Made by a program: the position numbers and the translations under genes. Of a stretch of 38,025 bases of DNA, positions 8,645 to 16,538 are shown in pieces; the stretch's first letter is position 1; each line of letters starts with the position of its first letter. The notes below the pieces were generated by a model. The model saw only the letters and a list, made by a program, of their open reading frames with translations. It had not been told where the DNA came from and did no database searches. Source of the stretch: Actimicrobium sp047621665 (GTDB lineage Bacteria; Pseudomonadota; Gammaproteobacteria; Burkholderiales; Burkholderiaceae_D); assembly GCA_047621665.1 (NCBI GenBank), contig JBLHMB010000034.1, positions 1-38,025 on the forward strand, in the 5' to 3' direction.

Positions 8645-9079
8645 TCAGCGCTTGAAGGCCAGCAACAGCACACCACCAGCAACCATCGCGATACCTGACC
8701 ACTCCCGCAGCGATGGCCGCTCGCCCAGAAACGCGAAGGCAAATACCGCGACCAGGACAAGACTGAGTTTATCCACCGGTGCAACTTTAGAGGCTTCGCC
8801 GAGCTTGAGCGCCCTGAAATAACAGACCCACGATGCGCCGGTCGCCAGACCGGACAAAGCAAGAAATAACCATGTTTTTGTTGATAGCGCGAAAGGATCG
8901 GACCACTTGCCCGTGGCGACGACAAACACCGTCAGCACCACAATGATGATCGCTGTACGGATCAGCGTGGCGAGATCGGAATCAACGCCTTGAATCCCTA
9001 TCTTGGCAAAAATCGCGGTCAGCGCTGCAAAGATGGCAGACAGAATTGCCCAGTAAAACCAGCCCGTCGTCGTCGCCAT
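8645..9079 (-). CDS. Half-size EamA/DMT-family transporter
   Basis: This 144-residue membrane protein has five hydrophobic segments and a single EamA repeat. The first segment is WFYWAILSAIFAALTAIFAKIG, the family signature GxxxKxAPVDKLSLV appears as EASKVAPVDKLSLVLVAVFAFAFLGERP, and the end is GIAMVAGGVLLLAF. Full DMT transporters carry two such repeats, so half-size forms are thought to dimerise. The substrate cannot be told. The ATG at 9079 was chosen over a much longer frame that would run through the histidine kinase gene. It lies 49 bases after the kinase stop on the same strand and is probably the last gene of the five-gene unit that starts at 12805. Confidence 0.8.
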   Translation of the reverse strand: MATTTGWFYWAILSAIFAALTAIFAKIGIQGVDSDLATLIRTAIIIVVLTVFVVATGKWSDPFALSTKTWLFLALSGLATGASWVCYFRALKLGEASKVAPVDKLSLVLVAVFAFAFLGERPSLREWSGIAMVAGGVLLLAFKR

Positions 9080-9128
9080 CGCTTGCCTTTTTTGTGAGTG
9101 GATAAATGTTCTGCTGACCGCGACGAGA

Positions 9129-10550
9129 TCAATTCCAGTGGGCATCCCGGCGCAACGTCGGTGTCTTTTCCATTTGCTCAGGCGTTCCCTGAACTGGTTT
9201 GGGCAGTGAAATACAGACGTCAACCCGCAAGCCGGAATGGCGTGCTTCGTCTGCAAACGCCAGCGCAATCTTTGCGCCAATCCGGTCGGTGATGACCTTG
9301 ACGATGGCAAGACCCAAGCCGGATCCGACTTGCTCGCTCCCTGCTGTGCGATAAAACGGGTCAAACACCCGCTGTCGCTCGGCGACGTCAATGCCTGGCC
9401 CCGAATCCTGAATGCGCAAGATAGCCTGACCGTCTTCGGTACGGACAGAGAGATCGACCGTCCCGCCATCGTGCGTGTAGCGAATGGCGTTATCGACCAG
9501 ATTCCTGATGACGGCCATCAGATCCGGTTCGCTGACCCAGACTGTGGCGTCTTGCTCGCCCTCGATACCGATATCGATCTGCTTGGCTTGTGCCAACGGC
9601 AGCACATCTTCCAGTACCCGGCGGTAGACCTGTTGCACCGAGACCGGCGAAGTGGGTGCATTGGAAACTGTCTGTGCCTTGGCCAGGGTGAGGAGTTGAT
9701 CGAGCAAACTGCGACCACGTTCAATGCCTCTGCGCAGTGTGAGCAGACGGGCATGGGCCAGATCGGACATCTCTGCTTGGCCTAGTCGTTCTGCCTGCAG
9801 TGACAAGGCAGTCAATGGCGAGCGTAATTCATGGGCGGCGTCGGCGACAAAGCGGCGCTGTGTTTCCATTGACTGGTCAACGCGCAGCAGCAGGCGGTTG
9901 ATCGCCACCACGAATGGTCGCACTTCGGCAGGCAGATGCCTTGCTTCGACAGGATGTAATTCCTGTTCGGCACGCCGGTCAATTTCTGCCGACAACGACG
10001 CGATCGGCAAAAACAGCTTGCGTACAAGGTCGGCCACGATCAGGAGCAGGATGGGGACCAGAATCAGCAATGGCATCAGGGTGCGCAAGGCACTGGCGCG
10101 TGCAATTTCATCGCGCACTCCGGTTTCCTGCGCGACGGCAATCCGTTCGTCATTGGAGGTTGTTTTGACCAGCACACGGAATGGCTCGCCGCTGACGTCA
10201 AGCGTATGCAAGCCGTCCGGCAAATTTGCTGGCAGAGGTAGCGGTGTGCCAAGGTCTCCTGTGGCGACCGCCTTGCTGCCATCGCTCAGATATTGCACGA
10301 TGACGCGCGACTCTTCATCGCTGTCCGTGGCGCGGCCATCGTCGCCGAGATGGGCCAGCGGGAGATGTTGCCGGTCGAAGAGTGCCGCAACCTGGCGCAG
10401 CATATCGTCTTGCAACTCGTGCGCTTCGTTAAATGCCGACACGAAGGAAAATGATCCCGCCAGTACCGCAATGACCAGGATGGCCAGCGATAGCGAAAAA
10501 GACAGCTTGAACTGAACCGATTCGTTCAGCCGTTTTTTGAAACCATCCAT
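9129..10550 (-). CDS. QseC-like sensor histidine kinase
   Basis: This 473-residue inner-membrane kinase has TM1 at ~16-38, a periplasmic loop of about 115 residues with no Cys cluster or known ligand motif, and TM2 at ~157-175. The cytoplasmic part has the H-box FVADAAHELRSPLTAL with His240, the N-box VIRNLVDNAIRYT (Asn354), the G1 box DSGPGI and the G2 box GSGLGLAIVK. Domain order and length match QseC/PmrB-type kinases of betaproteobacteria. The start overlaps the end of the regulator gene by 25 bases, so the two are translationally coupled. The signal is unknown. The adjoining COG4705 membrane proteins are the obvious candidates for co-function or targets. Confidence 0.9.
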   Translation of the reverse strand: MDGFKKRLNESVQFKLSFSLSLAILVIAVLAGSFSFVSAFNEAHELQDDMLRQVAALFDRQHLPLAHLGDDGRATDSDEESRVIVQYLSDGSKAVATGDLGTPLPLPANLPDGLHTLDVSGEPFRVLVKTTSNDERIAVAQETGVRDEIARASALRTLMPLLILVPILLLIVADLVRKLFLPIASLSAEIDRRAEQELHPVEARHLPAEVRPFVVAINRLLLRVDQSMETQRRFVADAAHELRSPLTALSLQAERLGQAEMSDLAHARLLTLRRGIERGRSLLDQLLTLAKAQTVSNAPTSPVSVQQVYRRVLEDVLPLAQAKQIDIGIEGEQDATVWVSEPDLMAVIRNLVDNAIRYTHDGGTVDLSVRTEDGQAILRIQDSGPGIDVAERQRVFDPFYRTAGSEQVGSGLGLAIVKVITDRIGAKIALAFADEARHSGLRVDVCISLPKPVQGTPEQMEKTPTLRRDAHWN

Positions 10551-11191
10551 CCGGCTCCCCTGACATTTTTAATGACGTCGCTGCCTAGCTTGCGTCGCAA
10601 CGCATGGATCAGGAATTCGACGGCGTTGCTCTCGACCTCTTCACCCCAGCCGTACAGACGATCTTCCAGCTCGCGGCGGGACAGGATTGCGCCGGGGCGT
10701 GTCAGCAAAGCCTGTAGCAAACCGAACTCGCGGTTCGACAGTTGCACCAACTCGCCATCGTTGACGGCGGCCTCGCGGGTTGCCGGATCGAGCGACACGA
10801 CACCATTGCCGAGCATCGGTGTTGCGCTGCCGCCCTTGCGTCGAAGTACGGCACGCATGCGGGCCAGCAGTTCGGCGATCTCGAACGGTTTCAGCAAATA
10901 GTCATCGGCACCACCATCCAGACCGCGCACGCGCTCATCGAGACCGTCGCGGGCGGTGATGATGAGAAGGGGAACCGGATTGCCGCTGGCCCGAATGCTG
11001 GTCAGCACTTCCAGACCATCCTTGCCGGGAAGGCCAAGGTCGAGCAACACCAGATCATAGCGCTGGCAAGCCAGTGTCGTGAGAGCGGTTTGGCCATTCG
11101 TGACCCAGTCGGCCGCGTATGACGCGTCTTTCAGCGCGCCCTGAATGGCTTCGCCAATCATGATGTCGTCTTCGACCAGTAATACGCGCAT
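10526..11191 (-). CDS. QseB-like OmpR-family response regulator
   Basis: This 221-residue regulator has a receiver domain with the acidic pair in VLLVEDD (Glu7-Asp9), phospho-acceptor Asp51 in LVLLDLGLPG, and Lys101 in DDYLLKPF. The winged-helix DNA-binding domain follows (about 125-218), with the recognition region EVESNAVEFLIHALRRKLG and the terminal beta-hairpin IKNVRGAGWMV. It lies 25 bases downstream of the second COG4705 gene and overlaps the kinase gene. It probably controls its own unit. No clear direct-repeat target box was identified by eye. Confidence 0.92.
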   Translation of the reverse strand: MRVLLVEDDIMIGEAIQGALKDASYAADWVTNGQTALTTLACQRYDLVLLDLGLPGKDGLEVLTSIRASGNPVPLLIITARDGLDERVRGLDGGADDYLLKPFEIAELLARMRAVLRRKGGSATPMLGNGVVSLDPATREAAVNDGELVQLSNREFGLLQALLTRPGAILSRRELEDRLYGWGEEVESNAVEFLIHALRRKLGSDVIKNVRGAGWMVSKNG

Positions 11192-11216
11192 TCTTACTCC
11201 AGCAAATAACGATCAG

Positions 11217-11975
11217 TCAATGCGCCGTTCTGGCAGCATTTTGCTTGAAAAGCAGAATGCTGATCAGGATAAAAGCAAACAGGGCCGCCGATGCGGAATA
11301 ACGACTCAGTGCCAGACCACCAGCGCTGAGTGGCTTGTCCAAGAAGTCCCCCACCACAGCACCGAGAGGACGTGTCAGGATGAATGCCGCCCAAAATAGC
11401 AGAGTGCGCGACATCGTGGTCCGGTAATAAGCGACAACGACCAGCGCCAGCAACGCGGCAAACACCATGGCCGCTCCGGAATACCCCAATCCGGCAGTGC
11501 CGGCGGTCCAATCACCCAGTGCCGTTCCCAGCGTTTGGGAAAACATGATGGTCACCCAGTAAAACAGCTCGGCTTTCGGCGAACTGACCGTGCTGACCGA
11601 GACCGAGCCGAGGGTCCGGTGCCAGAGGAGCAAGGAGCCAAATAACAGGGCCGCCAACAAGGCCGAGCCGCCCGCGTAACCGATACCAAGGGAGCGGTCA
11701 GCAAAATCCGCGAGTGTCGTGCCGACGGTGGTGGTGGCAATGATGGTGGTCCAGTACAGCAAGGGCTGAAAGGTCCTGGTCTTAATTTGGGCAAATACTG
11801 CCGCCAGAAATACGGCAAGGAAAATGATCGTGCCAACGAGATAGCCCAGATTCATTGACATCGACACGGCGTCACCGCCGGTTTCGCCCAGTGTGGTGGC
11901 GGCAATCTTGATTACCCAGAAGACCAGCGTGACTTCCGGAACTTTGGCTAACGATTTTTCTAGTGATGCATTCAT
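11217..11975 (-). CDS. COG4705-type membrane protein with four internal W-x9-G-x4-D repeats (paralogue 2)
   Basis: This 252-residue polytopic membrane protein probably has eight hydrophobic helices. Four units with the same spacing occur: Trp20-Gly30-Asp35, Trp75-Gly85-Asp90, Trp140-Gly150-Asp155 and Trp195-Gly205-Asp210. Example sequences are FWVIKIAATTLGETGGD and FWAAFILTRPLGAVVGD. This four-fold internal repeat with one acidic residue per unit is also present in the upstream paralogue at 12023-12805. The family (COG4705, 'membrane-anchored protein') has no established function known to me. ATG 11975 has AGGA 6 bases upstream; the longer frame from 12119 is rejected because it runs into the paralogue. 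Gap of 47 bases from the upstream gene and 25 bases to the regulator. Confidence 0.8.
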   Translation of the reverse strand: MNASLEKSLAKVPEVTLVFWVIKIAATTLGETGGDAVSMSMNLGYLVGTIIFLAVFLAAVFAQIKTRTFQPLLYWTTIIATTTVGTTLADFADRSLGIGYAGGSALLAALLFGSLLLWHRTLGSVSVSTVSSPKAELFYWVTIMFSQTLGTALGDWTAGTAGLGYSGAAMVFAALLALVVVAYYRTTMSRTLLFWAAFILTRPLGAVVGDFLDKPLSAGGLALSRYSASAALFAFILISILLFKQNAARTAH

Positions 11976-12022
11976 GGTGGTTCCTGTCCGTAGGTCAGAG
12001 CGTTGCTTAAAAAATCTCGGTG

Positions 12023-12805
12023 TTATCCGGAAACCCGGGCGTTCCTGCTGCTGTCGGCGCCGAACTGCGCAAGGGCGACCAACATCACAATGACGGTCAG
12101 AAACAAGGCGCTGGTCCACATGGTGCCCATGCCTAGTCCGCCATCGGTCCTGGCCTGCGTCAGCATATCCCCGAGCGCGGCACCGAACGGCCGCGTCAGG
12201 ATGTAGCCGATCCAGAAGGTGACTACCGCATTACCACCGAGGCGCCATGCGGCATAGGTGATCAGGATGAGGGTGCCGAACGTGACGACGCCCCAGCCGA
12301 AGCCAAGGCCAACGGCTTCTGTTGCCAAATCCCCTGCGGCCGTACCCAATGCAAACGTACAGAGGATGGCTGACCAGTAAAATAATTCTCTTCGACGAGT
12401 CACGATGTCATGCATGGACAAGCTACGTTCGACCCGGAACCATATCGTAAAAATTCCCGCCAGTGCCACGGCAAAGGCATACGTACTGACGTAGAGGCTA
12501 ACGCCCAGTCCATCGGTAAGCAGGTCGGTAATCTGGGTACCGACTACGCTGACCAGGACCACGGTGAGCCAGTAAGCCCAGGGCGTATGACGTCGGGTGC
12601 GCAACTGCAGGCAGAGCGCAATCGCCAGCAGTACCGCCATCATCACACGCGTGACACCGTGGCCGAGACCGGCGTCAAGCGCCAGATAATCGGCACCGGT
12701 TTCGCCGACCGTGGTGGACAGGATCTTGATGACCCAAAACGCCAGCGTCACTTGCGGGACTTTGTTGAGCCAGAGTGAAGTTGAAGAGGTAGTCAGCGTA
12801 TTCAT
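12023..12805 (-). CDS. COG4705-type membrane protein with four internal W-x9-G-x4-D repeats (paralogue 1)
   Basis: This 260-residue polytopic membrane protein is the first gene of the unit. The same four units as in its neighbour are seen: Trp24-Gly34-Asp39, Trp79-Gly89-Asp94, Trp144-Gly154-Asp159 and Trp198-Gly208-Asp213. The strongest shared stretches are VPQVTLAFWVIKILSTTVGE and FWIGYILTRPFGAALGD. The two genes are therefore diverged tandem duplicates, each itself built from an ancient four-fold repeat. ATG 12805 has GGAG about 8 bases upstream. The promoter should lie between 12806 and 13138, a stretch that contains a tetranucleotide microsatellite. Function is unknown; four intramembrane acidic residues per protein would fit ion or metal handling, but that is inference. 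Confidence 0.8.
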   Translation of the reverse strand: MNTLTTSSTSLWLNKVPQVTLAFWVIKILSTTVGETGADYLALDAGLGHGVTRVMMAVLLAIALCLQLRTRRHTPWAYWLTVVLVSVVGTQITDLLTDGLGVSLYVSTYAFAVALAGIFTIWFRVERSLSMHDIVTRRRELFYWSAILCTFALGTAAGDLATEAVGLGFGWGVVTFGTLILITYAAWRLGGNAVVTFWIGYILTRPFGAALGDMLTQARTDGGLGMGTMWTSALFLTVIVMLVALAQFGADSSRNARVSG

Positions 12806-12980
12806 GGCGTGTGCTCCGTTGCGGGAAATGGATTCTGGAGCGAGTATTGCCGGACAAACTTAGCTCAACCATAGGGGGAATTATTGACGCCCTGCTCCAC
12901 GCTGGAGCCTGCGCGTCGCACGGCAGCTAAGCCCGATGACACTCGATGAGACCAACTTCAGCCTGTACGGCAACAATGAA

Positions 12981-13039
12981 GTGAGTGAGTGAGTGAGTGA
13001 GTGAGTGAGTGAGTGAGTGAGTGAGTGAGTGAGTGAGTG
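12981..13039. repeat. Perfect tetranucleotide microsatellite (GTGA)14
   Basis: Fourteen uninterrupted GTGA copies plus a partial GTG occupy 12981-13039. The tract lies between the SRAP gene (stop at 13139) and the first COG4705 gene (start 12805), about 175 bases upstream of the latter. Long perfect tetranucleotide tracts change length by slippage and are classic phase-variation elements. Here it could shift promoter-element spacing, or simply be neutral. On the minus strand it reads as (TCAC)n and could encode Thr-His-Ser-Leu repeats in a 69-codon frame, but that frame has no other protein-like content. Confidence 0.95.
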
Positions 13040-13138
13040 GGGCTGAACGCGATCGTCCCGACGGCACGCAACGGGTTCAATTTGCCAGTGGCCGAGCCTG
13101 AATAACTCGGAAGTCCGACGGCGGGTTGGTCGCCGTAT

Positions 13139-13849
13139 TTACATCCCCGGAAAACCTTGCTGAGCATCCTCGCAGGTCTTGACCGGCGCTTTGCTGCGCT
13201 GGCGAGCTGACTTCGGTGCCGGCTGCGCGCTCAGTGCAGCGGCCGGATACGGCACAAAGAACGCCGGCGCATCCCGACAACCGTTGTCTAGCCAGGCATC
13301 AATCCGGTCCGGCGGCAGCAACACCACCATCCGCTTCTCGTCTGCCGGTTTGTGGAAACGTCGCATCAGCGGATGGGCGTCAGCGTTGATTGTCAGCATC
13401 GAAAATGACAGATGCGACTCCCCGTCCGGCCCGGGCCGGGACTCCCATATGCCGGCGATACCCAGCGGTGCGGCGTCGGCATTCGCAATCGCAAACCGCA
13501 CTGCATTGCCGCTCTCGTAGCTTGGCTCGTACAGCGCCTGAGCGGGAATAACGCAAAATCGGCCGTGCCGGTAGGCATCCCTAAAACTCGGTTTGGTCGC
13601 CACCGTCTCGGTACGCGCATTGTAGGTCCGGCGTGCCAGCGCGCTGTCAGCCCAGTGCGGCACCAGACCGAACATCGCCAGGTCAGCTGTTCGCTTCCGC
13701 GCGGATTGGTCTGTTGCATCACGAACGTGGCGGATGATCGGGGCCGGCGAGCCCGGATAGGCCTCCGGCAGATCACCGCCGGCGGGCAGCGTCACGCCAA
13801 AATAATCCTCAAGATCGGCTCGGGTCGGGGGTTGGTAGTTGGCGCACAT
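13139..13849 (-). CDS. SRAP/YedK-type abasic-site processing protein
   Basis: This 236-residue member of the SRAP (HMCES/YedK) family covalently traps abasic sites in single-stranded DNA. The start MCANYQPP leaves Cys2 as the N-terminal catalytic nucleophile after Met removal, which fixes ATG 13849 over the longer frame from 13918. Other active-site parts are visible: NARTET (Asn77), the acidic Glu in ALYEPSY (~108), and His166 in the RFHKPADEKRMVVLL segment. It is placed 71 bases after umuC on the same strand, so it is likely part of the LexA-controlled unit. Length is normal. Confidence 0.9.
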   Translation of the reverse strand: MCANYQPPTRADLEDYFGVTLPAGGDLPEAYPGSPAPIIRHVRDATDQSARKRTADLAMFGLVPHWADSALARRTYNARTETVATKPSFRDAYRHGRFCVIPAQALYEPSYESGNAVRFAIANADAAPLGIAGIWESRPGPDGESHLSFSMLTINADAHPLMRRFHKPADEKRMVVLLPPDRIDAWLDNGCRDAPAFFVPYPAAALSAQPAPKSARQRSKAPVKTCEDAQQGFPGM

Positions 13850-13920
13850 GACCCGAGCGTACCTGTTTTCGGAGCATGTTGCCGATGCCGGTGACCACTG
13901 CCACGATCCGGCCTGCATCG

Positions 13921-15228
13921 CTAATTCGCCCTGGCCACCGGAATCTCGCTCCAGGACGTTGTGTAGTTCGGCGTCTTCCGCTCACGCTTCATGGCCCAGT
14001 CATTGCGGATACCCGCAGCGGCAAGGCTGACGGCCCCTTTGCCGAAGCGCTGGTTCAACCCATCCAGCGTGCGCATCATCGCTTCGGATTTTTCGCCATC
14101 ACCGAAGGTGGTGAACAGCGATTGCTGCTGCACGGAAGCACTGGAAATCCCCTGCAAAATGACCCCTGCCTTCTTGTAATAATAGCCAGGCCGGTAAATC
14201 TGCTCCAGGCCGAACAACGCCGCACGGATCAGCAACCGGGTGTCGCACGATGCATTCGGCAGTGGCACGACGACCGCGTTGCTGTATTGCCGGTCCGATG
14301 CCTTGAAGCGATTCGTCTGCACGAAGACCTGGATCGCTTCGCACACGGAACCCTGATGACGCAGTTTTTCGGCGGCACGCGTCATGTAGGTGGCGACCGA
14401 CTCGCCGAGTTCGTCGATGGTCAGTACCGGCTGGCCGAACGAGCGCGAGGCGATAAGTTGTTTTTTGGCCGGTGCCACCTCTTCGAGCGCGAGGCAGGAG
14501 ATACCGTTGAGTTCATTGACAGTGCGCTCGACCACGACGCCGAAGCGCGACCGCAACCATGCCGGCGACGCGTCCCGCAAGTGCGCTACCGTATCGATGC
14601 CGGAGGCTTGTAACTGCTCGGTCAGACGCCGGCCGACACCCCACACCTCGCCGACTTCAATCGTCGAGAAAATCGCATCGCGGTCCTGCGGCATCATCGA
14701 GGTCAAGTCACAGACGCTATCGAACAGCGGTCTTTTTTTGGCAATATGGTTGGCCAGTTTCGCCAGCGTTTTACTGTGACCGATGCCGACACACACCGGC
14801 ACCCCGACCCATTGCCTGACCCGCTGGCGGATCGACTGCCCCATGGCGACCGGCGATTCCCACAACCCGTTCAAGCCATCAAGGCCGAGGAAGGATTCAT
14901 CGATGCTGTAGACCTCGACATCCGGGCTGAAGTCACGCAGCACCGTCATGATCCGGTTGCTCATGTCGCCATAGAGGGTGTAATTACTGCTCAGCGCGAT
15001 GATGCCGTGCTGTTTCGCCAGGTCTTTCAGCTTGAACCACGGCTCTCCCATGGCGACCTTCAAGGCCTTCGACTCCGCTGATCTTGCTACCACGCAACCA
15101 TCATTATTGGACAGGATGACGACCGGCTTCCCCTCCAGTGACGGGTTGAACACCCGCTCGCAGCTGACATAGCAGTTATTGACATCCACCAGAGCAAAAA
15201 GCGTTGTCGTTGCTGACTTGGTCTCCAT
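13921..15228 (-). CDS. umuC: DNA polymerase V catalytic subunit (Y-family)
   Basis: This 435-residue Y-family translesion polymerase starts with LFALVDVNNCYVSCERVF, carrying the first catalytic Asp. The palm motif SIDESFLGLDG holds the Asp-Glu pair, and the little-finger region follows. The thumb has VGIGHSKTLAKLANHIAKK and the helix-hairpin motif EVWGVGRRLTEQL. The C-terminal MKRERKTPNYTTSW is typical of UmuC. ATG 15228 lies two bases after the umuD stop and is preferred over an in-frame ATG at 15249 inside umuD. It acts with UmuD'2 and RecA in error-prone synthesis across lesions. Confidence 0.95.
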   Translation of the reverse strand: METKSATTTLFALVDVNNCYVSCERVFNPSLEGKPVVILSNNDGCVVARSAESKALKVAMGEPWFKLKDLAKQHGIIALSSNYTLYGDMSNRIMTVLRDFSPDVEVYSIDESFLGLDGLNGLWESPVAMGQSIRQRVRQWVGVPVCVGIGHSKTLAKLANHIAKKRPLFDSVCDLTSMMPQDRDAIFSTIEVGEVWGVGRRLTEQLQASGIDTVAHLRDASPAWLRSRFGVVVERTVNELNGISCLALEEVAPAKKQLIASRSFGQPVLTIDELGESVATYMTRAAEKLRHQGSVCEAIQVFVQTNRFKASDRQYSNAVVVPLPNASCDTRLLIRAALFGLEQIYRPGYYYKKAGVILQGISSASVQQQSLFTTFGDGEKSEAMMRTLDGLNQRFGKGAVSLAAAGIRNDWAMKRERKTPNYTTSWSEIPVARAN

Positions 15229-15230
15229 GA

Positions 15231-15704
15231 TCAGACGTCGAACCGGCACACCACACCGACCACCACACCCCAGATTTCCAGCGTCTCGCCGTCGCCAAAC
15301 TGGATCGGGGCGTAGCGTGGATTTTCTGCGCGCAGTTCGATGACGCCGGCGCGCTTGTGTAGTCGCTTGATCGTGTAATCGGCATTCACCACCGCCAATA
15401 CAATATTGCGATGTTTGGGGGCGACCGAGCGGTCGACGACGACCATGTCGCCATCGAAAATACGGGCACCCGTCATGCTGTCGCCCTGTACGCGGAAATA
15501 GAACGTGGCCGTCTTGTTGCGTACCAGATAAGTATTGAGATCCAATCCTTTTTCAAGGTACTCCTCTGCCGGCGACGGAAAACCTGCGGAAATACGTTGT
15601 CCGTAAAACGGGCGCGGGCACAGAGGAGCCAACTCGCTGGCTGGAACGAGGCACGACGGCAGTGCCGTTGCGCTGAAAGCATCAAAGAGGGGAAGAATGG
15701 GCAT
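15231..15704 (-). CDS. umuD: UmuD-type SOS mutagenesis protein (S24 peptidase fold)
   Basis: This 157-residue LexA/UmuD-family self-cleaving protein has the cleavage site Ala40-Gly41 in RISAGFPSP, nucleophile Ser76 in QGDSMTGA, and general-base Lys113 in ADYTIKRL. RecA filaments stimulate cleavage to UmuD', which then activates UmuC. The arm before the cut is about 40 residues, longer than the 24 of E. coli UmuD, with a Pro/Leu-rich start (MPILPLFDAF). The gene is first in the umuD-umuC-SRAP unit and follows a LexA box. Confidence 0.94.
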   Translation of the reverse strand: MPILPLFDAFSATALPSCLVPASELAPLCPRPFYGQRISAGFPSPAEEYLEKGLDLNTYLVRNKTATFYFRVQGDSMTGARIFDGDMVVVDRSVAPKHRNIVLAVVNADYTIKRLHKRAGVIELRAENPRYAPIQFGDGETLEIWGVVVGVVCRFDV

Positions 15705-15721
15705 CGCGTATTTCCATCAAT

Positions 15722-15743
15722 ATACTGTTTATTCATACAGTAT
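15722..15743 (-). promoter_or_regulatory. LexA (SOS) box upstream of umuD
   Basis: The core CTGTTTATTCATACAG (15725-15740) fits CTGT-N8-ACAG exactly. Symmetry extends outward, giving a 9-base inverted repeat ATATACTGT / ACAGTATAT. It ends about 18 bases upstream of the umuD start codon. It could also affect the divergent DUF924 gene, whose start is about 60 bases away on the other side. Confidence 0.93.
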
Positions 15744-15800
15744 ATGCGGACAGCAATTGCGCTGTATGTTTTGTTTCTCGGGATCAGCAGGAGATGATCA

Positions 15801-16418
15801 ATGGCTGAGGAGCGGCACACCACGGTGGCTCGCCAGCAATGCCACCACTTCCCTTCGCCATTCCGGTTACGATGCCGGATGACTCCCGACACTATCCTCA
15901 ATTTCTGGTTTTCCGAAATCAATCCTCCTCAATGGTGGCGCAAGGACCCGCGCTTTGACGCGATGGTTGCAGATCGCTTCGGCACCGTCCATGGGGCCGC
16001 CCGCGCCGGCGAACTGTTTGCCTGGCGTACCGATGCACCGGGCAGACTGGCTGAAATCCTGGTGCTCGATCAGTTCTCCCGTAATATGTATCGCAATCAG
16101 CCCGCTGCATTCGCCGCAGATCCCCAGGCTCTGGCATTGGCACAGGAAGCCATCACCGCGGCGGCGATTGAACAGCTGCCGCCGGACAGAGCGTCCTTCG
16201 TGCTACTGCCTGTCATGCACAGCGAGTCACTGCTGATCCACGACGCCTACGCCGATTGGTTCAAGCGTCCCGGCTTCGACAACACGCTTGCCTCCGAACA
16301 TCTCCATCGACAGATTCTGGAACGCTTCGGGCGCTATCCGCATCGCAATGCGATTCTTGGGCGCGTGAGCACGGTCGAGGAAGCGGCTTTCCTGCTACAA
16401 CCGGGCTCGAGTTTTTAA
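15801..16418 (+). CDS. DUF924 family protein
   Basis: DUF924 is a predicted all-helical, TPR-like fold of unknown function. Family landmarks are ILNFWFSE...QWWRKDPRFD, LAEILVLDQFSRNMYR, AFAADPQALALAQEA and LLPVMHSESL. The conserved part starts at Met27 (ATG 15879). I kept ATG 15801 because it has a strong AGGAG 7 bases upstream, whereas 15879 has none. The extra 26 residues are unlike the family and may reflect a wrong choice. It is divergent from umuD, 120 bases before the next gene. Confidence 0.8.
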   Translation: MAEERHTTVARQQCHHFPSPFRLRCRMTPDTILNFWFSEINPPQWWRKDPRFDAMVADRFGTVHGAARAGELFAWRTDAPGRLAEILVLDQFSRNMYRNQPAAFAADPQALALAQEAITAAAIEQLPPDRASFVLLPVMHSESLLIHDAYADWFKRPGFDNTLASEHLHRQILERFGRYPHRNAILGRVSTVEEAAFLLQPGSSF

Positions 16419-16538
16419 CCTTGCAGGAGGGCCGCAGCCATCATCACCACTGCCTTCTGGTCGATAGCATATTGCTACTTCAACGAAATTATCCCGCTAT
16501 ACTCAAAGTTCTTTTATAACAACAATGATGGAGACACG

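Noticed and set aside
12958..13167. 69-codon frame containing Thr-His-Ser-Leu repeats from the GTGA tract
   Set aside because: The repeats are a by-product of the microsatellite. The frame begins inside the SRAP gene and has no ribosome binding site.
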